Shown: positions 41,520 through 50,567 of the stretch, piece after piece | How the letters are laid out: the number at the start of each line of letters is the position of its first letter | Numbering within the stretch: position 1 is the stretch's first letter | Assembly (NCBI RefSeq): GCF_003149145.1 | Contig: NZ_QGDQ01000007.1 | Coordinates: forward strand, 1 to 64,000 | Reading direction: 5' to 3' | Length of the DNA stretch: 64,000 nucleotides | Origin: Quadrisphaera granulorum | GTDB taxonomy: Bacteria; Actinomycetota; Actinomycetes; Actinomycetales; Quadrisphaeraceae | The notes under the pieces: generated by a model | The model's input: only the letters and a program-made list of their open reading frames with translations | Database searches by the model: none | What the model was told of the DNA's origin: nothing | Position numbers and translations under genes: made by a program

Positions 41520-42185
41520 TCACGACGTGGGCGGGTGCTCTCCGTAGGCCGTGACCGCGAGGAACTTCGCGGGCAGCTCGATGAGCTGCTCTGGCCCGTG
41601 GGGACCCTCGCCGTCGAACTGCAGCGCGTCACCGGGGTGCAGCTCGTACCGCGACTCCCCGTGCCCGTAGACCATGACCCCCTCGAGCATGTAGAGCAGC
41701 TCGGTGCCGGGGTGCTGGAAGAGCGGGAACACCTCGCTCGCCTCGGTGAGGGTGACGAGCACCGCCTCCATGCGCTTGTGGGGGCCGCGGAGCGCGCCGA
41801 GGAGCTCGTACAGGTGGCCCTGGCGCGAGCCGCGCCGGATGATCTGCGCGCCGTGGCCGGCTGGCACGAAGACGGCCTCGCGCTCGGCGTCGACGCCGCG
41901 GAAGAGCGCCGTCACCGGCACGCCGAGTCCGCTGGCGAGCCTGGCCAGCGTGGTGAGGCTGCACGAGGTCTGCGCATTCTCGATCTTGGAGAGCATCGCC
42001 TTCGAGATGCCGACCCGCTCCGCCATCTCCGCGACCGAGACGCCTGCCGCCAGGCGGTAGGCGCGGACCTGCGCCGCAATGACGCGCTCCAGGTCGCCCT
42101 CGGCAGGGCCGACGTCGGACCGCTCGACCTCCCGCGCCGGCGAGCCGGTTGCCACCTCGTCGCCGATGTCGGGCGCACTGTCCAT
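41520..42185 (-). CDS. XRE-cupin transcriptional regulator
   Basis: 221 residues. HTH_XRE near 35-90 (IAAQVRAYRLAAGVSVAEMAERVGISKAMLSKIENAQTSCSLTTLARLASGLGV) and a C-terminal small-molecule-sensing cupin (FPLFQHPGTELLYMLEGVMVYGHGESRYELHPGDALQFDGEGPHGPEQLIELPAKFL). This type is commonly found beside glnT-glxBCD operons, so it is the likely regulator of the 32-41 kb genes (inference). It converges on the M20 gene and is divergent from nothing; the siderophore gene that follows it runs in the same direction. Confidence 0.88.
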   Translation of the reverse strand: MDSAPDIGDEVATGSPAREVERSDVGPAEGDLERVIAAQVRAYRLAAGVSVAEMAERVGISKAMLSKIENAQTSCSLTTLARLASGLGVPVTALFRGVDAEREAVFVPAGHGAQIIRRGSRQGHLYELLGALRGPHKRMEAVLVTLTEASEVFPLFQHPGTELLYMLEGVMVYGHGESRYELHPGDALQFDGEGPHGPEQLIELPAKFLAVTAYGEHPPTS

Positions 42186-42259
42186 CCGCCCATGGTGCCG
42201 CCTCGCTCCGGCCGCGGGGGCGGAGAGGTCACCCCGGTTGCCGGAGCGAGGGCAGATCC

Positions 42260-42979
42260 TCACCCGAAGGGCTTGTCGGCCATCCAGTAGAACCGCGTGT
42301 GCCGCCGGTGGCGAGGCATGGCCCAGTCTCGCCGGACGAGGTCGCGCACCGCAGCGACGTCCCTGCGCTCCCCCGCGCACCACACGACCAGCCCGTCCGG
42401 GTCGAGCTGCCTCAGCGCCGTCACCTGCTCAGTGCCGGAGGGGAACACCTGCAAGTCGACGGGTCGGTCGGTCCGTCGGACGAGCTGGGCCAGTTCCGGC
42501 GTGCCGGCGAAGAGCACCGTGGCCTCGGCGCCGGGCGGGAGCGCCCCGAGGATCGACACGAAGGCGGGGATGCACGAGGCGTCACCGACGAGCGCGTAGC
42601 GGCTGACCTCGGGGTCGGGGCTCCACGCCGTCGGGGTCACGGCGATCTCGACCTCCTCGCCGGGCTCGGCTGCGAGCGCCCACGACGCCTCGGGGCCGGT
42701 GGGGTGGTGGATGACGAACTCCAGGTCGAAGGTACCGGCCTTCGGGTCGGGGTTCACCAGGGTGAACCCCCGCTGCTTCAGCACCCGGGGGTCGGTCAGC
42801 GAGGGCACCCAGAGGCGCACCCACGCCGTGGGGTAGATGTCGAGGGAGGCCATCACTTCGGGTGCGCTGAAGGAGACCCTGCGGTAGCCGTCGAGCACGT
42901 CGTGCGCCGCGGTCACCGTCACACGCTGCTCACGCGCGCCGATCGCGCGCATGACGGTGCGCTGGAAGCTCACGGCCAT
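42260..42979 (-). CDS. Siderophore-interacting protein (FAD-dependent ferric reductase)
   Basis: 239 residues. SIP FAD-binding 9 domain: RVTVTAAHDVLDGYRRVSFSAPE, WVRLWVPSLTD, FTLVNPDPKAGTFDLEFVIHHPTGPEASWA, then the NAD(P)H-binding C-terminal half (RYALVGDASCIPAFVSILGALPPGAEATVLFAG) and the terminal YWMADKPFG. These proteins reduce ferric siderophores in the cytosol. Last gene of a four-gene operon; its start overlaps the MFS gene by 10 bases. Confidence 0.9.
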   Translation of the reverse strand: MAVSFQRTVMRAIGAREQRVTVTAAHDVLDGYRRVSFSAPEVMASLDIYPTAWVRLWVPSLTDPRVLKQRGFTLVNPDPKAGTFDLEFVIHHPTGPEASWALAAEPGEEVEIAVTPTAWSPDPEVSRYALVGDASCIPAFVSILGALPPGAEATVLFAGTPELAQLVRRTDRPVDLQVFPSGTEQVTALRQLDPDGLVVWCAGERRDVAAVRDLVRRDWAMPRHRRHTRFYWMADKPFG

Positions 42980-44301
42980 GATGGATCCCCGGTTTCGACC
43001 AGACCGGGACGGCCGAGCGCGACGACGGGGTCGACAGCGGGGTCGACGACCGGCTCTCCCTCGTCAGCCGACACCGGCGCCGCGGCTCGCACGATCGGCG
43101 CGAGCGCGACCGGGGCGAGGGCCACGCCCGCCGCGACGAGCACGGCAGCGGCGACGATCACCCAGCCATAACCGACGCTCGCGGCGACGCCGAGCCCGAC
43201 CGCACCTCCGATGAGTCCCGCCATGAACGCGAAGCTCGCGAGCAACGTGTAGTCGCTGCCGGCCGTCGCCGACCGCGAGAGGTCCATGTGCACGGTGTAC
43301 ACGACCGTCGCCACGGCCCCGTACGCACCGTTCACCAGGCAGACGATCACCGCGATGACCGCGGCATCCGCCTCTCGCCCGGCGAGCACGAGCAGCGCCA
43401 GGATCGCGACGGCCTGGATCGCCCCGGCGAGCACGAGGATCCGCAGGCGACCAAACCGGCGCACCAGCAGGCCCGTCGCGAGCGCGGCCGCGATCGCCAC
43501 CGCCCCGGCCACCATGGTGCTGAACGTCCCGATCGTGGCGAGCGACCAGCCCGCGTCGACGAGCATGGGCGTCACCAGCGCTTGCGCCGAACTCACCCCG
43601 ATCAACAGCAGCGGCAGCACGAGGAAGGTCCAGCGAGCAACGCCGGGAGCTCGAAACACGCGCGCGAAATCGCGGAGCGACGGCCGCGACTCGGGCGAGA
43701 CGCCTCGGGGGGGCTCGCGGTGGCGCGCGATCATCCACACCGGCAGCACGGTCATCGCAGCGAGGGTGACGAGAGCGGGCGCCCACCCGAGAACGTCGTA
43801 CACCACGAGCACGGCGCCGCCGCCGAGGATGTTGCCGAGGTAGCCTCCGGCGACCTGGATGCCGTTCGCCACACCCCGGGTGCCGTGCTCCACCATGCGG
43901 GCGGCGAGCGCATCCGCGGCGACGTCCTGCGTCGCCGAGAGGAGCACCACGAGAGCTGCGACCACCATCAGCACGGAGAACTGGTTCACGGGATCGATCG
44001 CGGCCATCACCAGCAGGCACACCGCGATGAGTGGCTGCAGCACGAGGAGCCACGAGCGGAAGTGCCCGCGCCGCGCGCTGCCGTACCAGTCGACCAACGG
44101 CGCCCACAGGAACTTCACGCCCCACAGCAGGCCGAGCAACTGAATCAGCCCGAGCTGGTCGAGCGACGCCCCCTGCGAGCGCAGGATGCCGACCACGCCG
44201 GTGTAGAAGAAGCCGACACCGAGGAACTGCGAGACATACAGGCCGGCGAGGAGGGTCAACTCCCGGCGCTGGGTCGGTCGGGCAGATGTCTGGGTGGTCA
44301 T
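42970..44301 (-). CDS. MFS permease in siderophore operon
   Basis: 443 residues, about 12 membrane helices; LAGLYVSQFLGVGFFYTGVVGILRSQGASLDQLGLI and SATQDVAADALAARMV resemble the AmpG/PAT-like branch of the major facilitator superfamily. Within an iron-box-controlled operon it may export or import a siderophore or its breakdown product. The ATG overlaps the preceding ABC gene by 4 bases. Confidence 0.82.
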   Translation of the reverse strand: MTTQTSARPTQRRELTLLAGLYVSQFLGVGFFYTGVVGILRSQGASLDQLGLIQLLGLLWGVKFLWAPLVDWYGSARRGHFRSWLLVLQPLIAVCLLVMAAIDPVNQFSVLMVVAALVVLLSATQDVAADALAARMVEHGTRGVANGIQVAGGYLGNILGGGAVLVVYDVLGWAPALVTLAAMTVLPVWMIARHREPPRGVSPESRPSLRDFARVFRAPGVARWTFLVLPLLLIGVSSAQALVTPMLVDAGWSLATIGTFSTMVAGAVAIAAALATGLLVRRFGRLRILVLAGAIQAVAILALLVLAGREADAAVIAVIVCLVNGAYGAVATVVYTVHMDLSRSATAGSDYTLLASFAFMAGLIGGAVGLGVAASVGYGWVIVAAAVLVAAGVALAPVALAPIVRAAAPVSADEGEPVVDPAVDPVVALGRPGLVETGDPSWP

Positions 44302-46040
44302 GCGGGGGTCCTGATCGTGTCGAGGCGCCACCCGGCGGCGGCGTTCCGTTCCTTCCAGAAGCGCGCGTAGTGACCGTCACGCGCGAGGAGCTCCTCGTGG
44401 GTGCCGAGTTCGACGATGCGCCCGCCGTCCAGGAAGGCGATGTGGTCTGCCCGGGCGATGGTGTCGAGCCGGTGGGCGATGACGAGGAGCGTGCGGCGTG
44501 TGGAGACCTCGACCAACGCTGCGTGGAAGGCCGCGTCGTTCTCGGGGTCGAGCGACGCCGTGGCCTCGTCGAGCAGCACGATGGGGGCGTCCTTCAGCAG
44601 GGCACGGGCGATGGAGATCCGCTGGCGCTCGCCCCCCGACAGCGCGGTTCCCCCCTCGCCGACCTGCGTCTGCCAGCCACCGGGAAGGCGCTCGACGATC
44701 TCCGTCACTCCGGCCAGCCGTGCGGCCTCGCGGACGTCGTCCTCGCTGGCGTCGGCTCGTCCGAGCCGGATGTTCTCCTCGATGGTGCCTTCCAGGAGGA
44801 ACACGTCCTGGAACACCATCGACAGCCGCGCCATGAGCTGTGGTGAGGGGATGTCACGGACGTCCACGCCTCCGAGGCGCACGCTGCCGGCGTCGACGTC
44901 GAAGAACCGGGCGACGAGGCGCGTCATGGTCGTCTTGCCCGAGCCCGATGCGCCGACCAGCGCTGTCATCGTTCCGGCAGGGACGCGGAGGCTCACGTCG
45001 TGCAGGACGGGCGAGTCCGGGGTGTAGCCGAACCTCACGCCGACGAACTCGATGCTGTCGTCGTACGGGGCTGCGCCGACGGCCGGCTCGGGGAGCGCGG
45101 GGGTGCGGAGCACCTCCTCCACGCGATCGAGGGCGCCCCGCGCCATCCGGATCGCTGCGCCGAGGTCAGCCGCGACCACGAGCGGCTCGACGAACCTCGC
45201 CGCAAGCACGAGCAACGCGAGGAGCGTCGGTACACCGAGCTCTCCGCCCAGCGCGAGGAATGCGCCTGCGACGAGGACAGCGGTGAAGGCCAGCTGGACG
45301 ACGAGGACGAACGCCACGAACGGGAGCACGGATCCGCGCACCAGAGCGCGGGAGACCCGGTGCTGCGACGCCAGCGCCTCGTCGAGCGCCCGGTTCCCGT
45401 CCGTGGTGCGGCGGAACGCCCGCAGCTCCGGCTGCATCTGGGCGAACTCGATGACGCGGCTACCCGCCTCGGTGGCGGCGGCATCGAGCTCGACGTCGAA
45501 CCGGCTGATCCGGCGCGACGACCACCGGAAGGTCACGGCGATGAACGGAACGGACACGAGGGCCGCCACGGCGAGGCGCCAGTCGAAGAAGAGCATCGAG
45601 ACGGCCACCACGGCGGGCGTCACGAAGGCCGTGACCAGCGGCCTGAGCAGGTGCGCGGGAGCACCCATCACGTCGAAGGTGCTCTTCCCCGTCAGCTGGG
45701 AGAGGGCGCCCGTGCGCGCCGGCGTGAACCAGCCCAGGGGGAGGGTGGCCACGTGGTCACCGAGGAGGTGGTGGATCCGGCGTGAGAGACCTGAGCCCAG
45801 GCGGTAGCCGGCGAGCTGGCTGTCCGCGTGGGCGAGGGCGTACCCGACGAAGACCACGACCATGGCACCGATCCACGGCCACGCCGCCGCGGGCGAGGGC
45901 CCGAGGAGCGCCGTGAAGACCGGCACCAGCAGGACGAACCCGATGCCCTGGAGCGTCGCGGACAGCACGAGCCCGACGAGCATGCGGCGCAGCGTGCGCG
46001 CGGCGACGGGGTCGAGGATGCCGAACAGCTGCCGGATCAT
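44298..46040 (-). CDS. ABC half-transporter (IrtB-like), siderophore operon
   Basis: 580 residues: six-helix type IV (exporter-fold) membrane domain (1-310) and ATPase (330-565) with Walker A VGASGSGKTT, Q-loop VFQDVFLLEGT, signature LSGGERQR, Walker B IVLLDEATASLD and H-loop VIAHRLDT. As with mycobacterial IrtAB, two such halves next to a siderophore-interacting protein probably import ferric siderophores despite the exporter fold. Overlaps both neighbours by 4 bases. Confidence 0.9.
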   Translation of the reverse strand: MIRQLFGILDPVAARTLRRMLVGLVLSATLQGIGFVLLVPVFTALLGPSPAAAWPWIGAMVVVFVGYALAHADSQLAGYRLGSGLSRRIHHLLGDHVATLPLGWFTPARTGALSQLTGKSTFDVMGAPAHLLRPLVTAFVTPAVVAVSMLFFDWRLAVAALVSVPFIAVTFRWSSRRISRFDVELDAAATEAGSRVIEFAQMQPELRAFRRTTDGNRALDEALASQHRVSRALVRGSVLPFVAFVLVVQLAFTAVLVAGAFLALGGELGVPTLLALLVLAARFVEPLVVAADLGAAIRMARGALDRVEEVLRTPALPEPAVGAAPYDDSIEFVGVRFGYTPDSPVLHDVSLRVPAGTMTALVGASGSGKTTMTRLVARFFDVDAGSVRLGGVDVRDIPSPQLMARLSMVFQDVFLLEGTIEENIRLGRADASEDDVREAARLAGVTEIVERLPGGWQTQVGEGGTALSGGERQRISIARALLKDAPIVLLDEATASLDPENDAAFHAALVEVSTRRTLLVIAHRLDTIARADHIAFLDGGRIVELGTHEELLARDGHYARFWKERNAAAGWRLDTIRTPA

Positions 46041-47836
46041 GCGCTGACCTCCGCTGGGTGGGTTTCCGCCGGGTAGGCCCCCGCTGGGCTGGCGGTCCCG
46101 CGACGCATCTGCGCGTACCGTCCGCCCGCGGCGAGGAGCTCTTCGTGGGTGCCGCGCTCGACGATCCGCCCTCGTTCCAGAACGAGGATCTGGTCGACGC
46201 GCTCGATCGTGTGGAGCCGGTGGGCGATGACGAGGAGGGTGCGCCCGACGGCGAGGGTCGACAGTGCGTCCTGGATCGCGGCTTCCGACTCGGGGTCGGC
46301 GAAGGCCGTCGCCTCGTCCAGGACGATGACAGGTGCGTCGGCGAGGAAGCAGCGGGCGATCGAGAGGCGCTGCGCCTCTCCCCCGGAGAAGCTCACGTCC
46401 ACCCCGACGACGGCGTCGTACCCCTTCGGCAGGGCACGGATGCGCTCGTCGATCCTCGCGGCGCGTGCGGCCTGAACGATCTCCTCCCGCCGCGCGTCGG
46501 GACGGCCGAACGCGATGTTCTCGGCGACCGTGGCCCGCTGCAGGCGGACGTCCTGGAAGACGAAGGAGACGGACCGATAGAGCGTGTCGGGAGTGAGGGA
46601 GCGAATGTCCGCCCCGCCGATGCAGATGGATCCGGCGTCCGGGTCGAAGAACCGAGGCAGGAGGCGCGCCACCGTGGTCTTGCCGGAGCCCGATCTGCCC
46701 ACCAGGGCCGTCACCGTGCCGGGCCGGAGCTCAAAGGAGACCTCCTGGACCGCCGCCGACTCCTCGCCGTAGCTGTAGGTGACCGCGTCAAAGACGACGT
46801 CGGTTCCCGCTGGCTCCCGCGGGTGGACGTTCAGCGGCAGCTCCGGGGTCGCCAGGACCCCACCCACCCGGCCCGCCGCCGCACGTGCGACACGCACGTC
46901 GTTGACCGAGTACCCCAGGGCGGTCAGCGGAGCGGCCAGGCCGACGCCGAGCAGCGCGAACGGCAGCACGTCGACGGGCTCGATCCATCCGGCGGCGACG
47001 AAGACCGTGGACGCCGCGGTGGTCCAGATGAGCATGAACGACGGCGACAGCAGCAGCTCCATCACCACGGTGCCCGCGAAGGTGGTGCGCACCATGGCAA
47101 GGAAGCGATCGGCGAAGGCGTCAGCAGCCTCGAGGAAGCGACGGTGCGCGCGCCCGGCCTGCCCGAAGCTCTTGACCACGGCGATGCCCTCGACGAACTC
47201 CACCGCGGCGGCCGTGACCCTCCCCATGGCGGCGTTGTAGCTCTCGTAGTGGTCACGCGCGCCAGCCATCAGCCGGGCGTAGACAGCGATGCCGATGAGC
47301 GCGGGTCCGAGGGTGATCACCGCCAGCCGCCAGTCGACCCAGAGGAGGTATCCCAGCGAGACGAGAGGGGTCACGACGGCGGCAGCGATGTTCGTGAAGC
47401 TGTGCCCGACGAGGTGGTGCAAGGCGCTGACGTCGTCGCCGACTGCTGCACGCACGGCGGCCGAGTTGCGCTCGGTGAACCAGCCCAGCGGCACCCGCCC
47501 GAGCCGGTCGACCAGCGCGCGGCGCAGGCTGAGGCCCAGGTCGTTGTCCGCGAGGTGCGTGATGCCGGTCGCCGCAACCATCGCGGCCAACCTGACGACG
47601 AGCGCCAGCCCACCCACCGCTACGACGGTCCAGACCCTCGCGCTGGCGACGGGATCGGCCAGGAGCGCCCGACCCAGTTCCGCGACAGCGACGAAGGGAA
47701 CCACCGCGGCGACCGACGCGACGACCTGCAGGAGCACAGCAAGGACGACGCGCGAGCGGACGGGGGCGATCAGCGTGCCCAGGCCTGCAGGGGGCGGGGT
47801 AGCGGCGGGTGGGGCAGCGGGAGCAGCTGTGGACAT
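46037..47836 (-). CDS. ABC half-transporter (IrtA-like), first gene of siderophore operon
   Basis: 599 residues. Ala/Pro-rich start, six membrane helices, then ATPase with GRSGSGKTT, VFQDVRLQRAT, FSGGEAQRLSIA, VIVLDEATAFADPESE and VIAHRLHT. Ala-Phe-Ala-Asp replaces the usual Ala-Ser-Leu-Asp after the catalytic Glu, as in other siderophore-type halves. GGAGGA precedes the ATG. Upstream lie a 15-bp palindrome and an iron box. Partner of the next gene. Confidence 0.9.
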   Translation of the reverse strand: MSTAAPAAPPAATPPPAGLGTLIAPVRSRVVLAVLLQVVASVAAVVPFVAVAELGRALLADPVASARVWTVVAVGGLALVVRLAAMVAATGITHLADNDLGLSLRRALVDRLGRVPLGWFTERNSAAVRAAVGDDVSALHHLVGHSFTNIAAAVVTPLVSLGYLLWVDWRLAVITLGPALIGIAVYARLMAGARDHYESYNAAMGRVTAAAVEFVEGIAVVKSFGQAGRAHRRFLEAADAFADRFLAMVRTTFAGTVVMELLLSPSFMLIWTTAASTVFVAAGWIEPVDVLPFALLGVGLAAPLTALGYSVNDVRVARAAAGRVGGVLATPELPLNVHPREPAGTDVVFDAVTYSYGEESAAVQEVSFELRPGTVTALVGRSGSGKTTVARLLPRFFDPDAGSICIGGADIRSLTPDTLYRSVSFVFQDVRLQRATVAENIAFGRPDARREEIVQAARAARIDERIRALPKGYDAVVGVDVSFSGGEAQRLSIARCFLADAPVIVLDEATAFADPESEAAIQDALSTLAVGRTLLVIAHRLHTIERVDQILVLERGRIVERGTHEELLAAGGRYAQMRRGTASPAGAYPAETHPAEVSA

Positions 47837-47854
47837 GCCGTCCTCCGATCGAGT

Positions 47855-47869
47855 GCGTACGGCGTACGC
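47855..47869. promoter_or_regulatory. Candidate TetR operator, siderophore operon
   Basis: GCGTACGGCGTACGC, two 6-base arms around GGC, 19 bases before the ABC start and directly next to the iron box. The divergent TetR gene is the likely binder. Confidence 0.55.
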
Positions 47870-47870
47870 G

Positions 47871-47889
47871 CAAGGCAAGCCTCACCTAA
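47871..47889 (-). promoter_or_regulatory. Iron box (IdeR/DmdR type) before siderophore operon
   Basis: On the minus strand TTAGGTGAGGCTTGCCTTG matches 14 of 19 positions of the palindromic consensus TTAGGTTAGGCTAACCTAA. Confidence 0.7.
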
Positions 47890-47958
47890 GCGGCACGGTC
47901 GCGTCAAGGCCACCTCCCGGTCCCCGCGGCGGGGCTGCGCGGGACCGAGAATCGGAGC

Positions 47959-48606
47959 GTGACCGGACAGCGCACGAACGCTCGATCTCCGACGACGGGG
48001 AAGCCGCGCGCTGCGCGCCTCAGCGTCGACCGGGTCCTGGAGGCGGCCTTCGCGCGCGTCCGCTCCACCGGCCTGCCGTCGCTGACCATGCGACAGCTCG
48101 CGGACGACCTCGGCACCGGTCCCATGACGCTCTACCGCCACGTGTCAGGCCGGGATGACCTCCTGCGCCGCATGCTGGACCGCACGGTGGCGGAGATGGA
48201 CCTGCCGCCGGTCTCGCTCGACCCCCGCGAAGAGCTGACGGGCCTGGTCACCGCCGTGCACGCGAGATTCCGGCGCGACCCCTGGGTGGTCACCCTGGTC
48301 GCCTCCGAAGGACTGAGCAGCCCCGACATCCTGCCCGTCGTCGAACGCATGCTGAACGCCCTCAAGAACGCCGGCTGCAACCACGACGAGATGGCCGCGG
48401 CGTACGCCCTCATCTGGCACTACACCTACGGGGAGGCCATCGACTCCCACCGCGACGGCGAACTTGACCGTGTCGCAGCAGGCATGGGGGACATCGACGT
48501 TGGTGAGTACCCCACGCTGGCCGAGATGCTGTGCCGTCGACGAGGGACCCAGAGGCGTCACCTCTTCGAGGGCAACCTCCAGCGTCTGCTGGACAGCGTC
48601 CTCTGA
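47959..48606 (+). CDS. TetR-family regulator divergent from siderophore operon
   Basis: 215 residues from a GTG. HTH: LSVDRVLEAAFARVRSTGLPSLTMRQLADDLGTGPMTLYRHVSGRDDLLRRMLD. The C-terminal domain resembles TetR_C-type ligand domains (LVTAVHARFRRDPWVVTLVASEG). Divergent from the siderophore ABC operon with a suitable palindrome between them, so it probably adds a second control on top of iron. Converges on the GGDEF gene. Confidence 0.88.
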   Translation: MTGQRTNARSPTTGKPRAARLSVDRVLEAAFARVRSTGLPSLTMRQLADDLGTGPMTLYRHVSGRDDLLRRMLDRTVAEMDLPPVSLDPREELTGLVTAVHARFRRDPWVVTLVASEGLSSPDILPVVERMLNALKNAGCNHDEMAAAYALIWHYTYGEAIDSHRDGELDRVAAGMGDIDVGEYPTLAEMLCRRRGTQRRHLFEGNLQRLLDSVL

Positions 48607-48628
48607 TGGCTACGGCAGAGTGACTGCG

Positions 48629-50248
48629 TCAGATGGAGAAGTGGCCTCGGTCAGGGGCGCACGCACGCTCCCGCTTGTGCGCGTACATCCGGGCATCGGC
48701 GCGGGCGACCAGGCGGTCGACGTCGTCCCCGGGAGCCGACAGCACGGCGCCGCAGCTGGCCGCCAGGCGGGCGGGACCGGCGGGGGTGTCGACGACGTCG
48801 TTGAGGTCGTGCAGCAACCGCTCCCGCAGGACGTCGAGCTCGCCGGGTTCGACATCGGTCACCACGACGACGAACTCGTCGCCGCCCAGGCGCCCCACCA
48901 GGTCCACCGGACGGACGGCGCTGCGCAGCCGACGCCCCACCTCGGCAAGCAGGTGGTCACCGGCGGCGTGGCCGAGCTCGTCATTGACGGCCTTGAACCC
49001 GTCGAGGTCGACGAAGACCAGCGCGCAGGCCGCGCCGCTCGTCGGCGGTGCCGCGCGCAGCAGCGCCCCGAGGTGCTCGTGGACGCCCACCCGGTTGGCG
49101 CACCCGGTCAACGCGTCGGTGTGGGCGCGCCGGTGCAGCTCCGCCTCCAGCTCGTGGCGCTCGGTCGTGTCCGTCAGGCAGACGAGCACCCCACGGCCGC
49201 CGTCGTCGTCGTCGACATGAGCCATCTCCACGCGGCACCAGCGGGCCGTTGCGTCACCAGGGCTGATCTCGGCGTCCAGCACGACCTTCCGCTCGGAGGC
49301 GAGCGCGTCGGCCGCTGCAGCCTCCAGCTGAGCGCGATGGCTCTCGGCGAAGCGCGCGACCACGTCGTCAAGGCGGGCGACGGTCGGCGCGCCCAGCAGC
49401 TCCAGTGCCTTCGCGCTGGCGAACGTGGCCGCTCCGTCGTCGTCGAGGAGGACGACGCCCACCGGCAGGCTGGCGGCGAGCAGGCGGAAGAGACGGGCCG
49501 TGGATCTGGCGGCCTCGTGCGCGGCCATCTCGTCGCTCAGGTCGACCATCTCGCAGACCACGACCGGATGGCCGTCCCGCTCCCCGTAGCGGTTCTCCAG
49601 CTCCACCCACAGCCAGGACCCGTCGGCGCACAGATGCCTGACGCGCACCCTCACCGAGCGCCCCGTGTTGCGCAGCTCCAGCCATGCGCGGACGGCGCGA
49701 TCGAGGTCCTCCGGGTGGACGAGTTCGGAGGAACGCATGCCGCGCAGCTGGTCCTCAGACCACCCGGTCATGAGGGTCATCCGAGCGTCCGCGGAGAGCA
49801 CCTCGGCCTTCAGCGACTTCACGACGACGGCGTTGCGGGGCCCCTGGGAGGTGGTGAGGGCTTCCCGTGGGATCGCTGCGGGCGCCTGGGTGCCGTCGGC
49901 AGACGACTCAGCCCCGGGCAGGAAGACAGCGACCACCGCACCGACGCTGTCGAGGGTGTCGAAGAAGATCAGCTCCGCCTCGATGCGGGGGTCCTCACGC
50001 AGGTGGACCGTCACCGCGACCCGCCCCTCGCCGCGGCGCTCCCAGGCTTGAGCGACGGCGGCGGCGTCTGATGGCACGAGCACGTCGAGCAAGGTGGAGC
50101 GGGAGGGTGGCAGGGGCACGGCGCGCTCCCCCGCCGGTGGTAGCGCCTCGGGCCACGGCACGCGGAAGCCGATGTCATCGATGGCCGCCAGCGCGATGTC
50201 CGAGCGCGCCAGCAGCGCCTCGAGCTCTCGCGCATGGTCGGGCTTCAC
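48629..50248 (-). CDS. PAS-PAS-GGDEF diguanylate cyclase
   Basis: 539 residues from a GTG, no membrane helix. N-terminal about 120 residues unassigned, then PAS-type domains (about 130-240, SADARMTLMTGWSEDQLRGMRSSELVHPEDL; about 245-365, SLPVGVVLLDDDGAATFASAKALELLG) and GGDEF (370-530). The active site is intact: GGDEF at 455-459, ALTGCANR and FVDLDGFKAVND for metal/nucleotide. RPVD five residues before it is a complete inhibitory I-site. No EAL domain. It should make cyclic di-GMP in response to a cytosolic or redox/light signal; the signal is unknown. Confidence 0.9.
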   Translation of the reverse strand: MKPDHARELEALLARSDIALAAIDDIGFRVPWPEALPPAGERAVPLPPSRSTLLDVLVPSDAAAVAQAWERRGEGRVAVTVHLREDPRIEAELIFFDTLDSVGAVVAVFLPGAESSADGTQAPAAIPREALTTSQGPRNAVVVKSLKAEVLSADARMTLMTGWSEDQLRGMRSSELVHPEDLDRAVRAWLELRNTGRSVRVRVRHLCADGSWLWVELENRYGERDGHPVVVCEMVDLSDEMAAHEAARSTARLFRLLAASLPVGVVLLDDDGAATFASAKALELLGAPTVARLDDVVARFAESHRAQLEAAAADALASERKVVLDAEISPGDATARWCRVEMAHVDDDDGGRGVLVCLTDTTERHELEAELHRRAHTDALTGCANRVGVHEHLGALLRAAPPTSGAACALVFVDLDGFKAVNDELGHAAGDHLLAEVGRRLRSAVRPVDLVGRLGGDEFVVVVTDVEPGELDVLRERLLHDLNDVVDTPAGPARLAASCGAVLSAPGDDVDRLVARADARMYAHKRERACAPDRGHFSI

Positions 50249-50476
50249 CTGTGCCTGATCGACAGCTGCCCGAGCTGTCTTGAGCCCGGATCAGACGCAC
50301 GTCGCGGGGGTCGCAACGGAACGACCTCCGCGAGTTCGACCGGCAACCGAGCGACAGCCCTGGACAGGTGCGCGGAGCAGCGGTGCAGGCGGAGCCGACG
50401 TGGCTGGACCGGGACTCCGACGTCGAGCGGGACGTGAGCAGCATCACCCACCCACGAGGCCTCCACCGGTCGAGCT

Positions 50477-50495
50477 GTAGGTAAGCCTGCCCTAA
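50477..50495 (+). promoter_or_regulatory. Iron box before the siderophore-binding lipoprotein
   Basis: GTAGGTAAGCCTGCCCTAA resembles the IdeR/DmdR palindrome, 73 bases before the lipoprotein ATG. The rest of the 319-base gap 50249-50567 shows no gene or other clear element. Confidence 0.7.
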
Positions 50496-50567
50496 GGTGA
50501 TCTCCGCCGAAGTGGGCGTCCCCCCATTCCGGAGGACGCCCCTGCCACCTCGAGCAGGAAGATCTCC

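Noticed and set aside
48464-50071. 535-codon plus-strand open frame opposite the GGDEF gene
   Set aside because: The minus strand has clear PAS and GGDEF motifs; the plus frame has none.
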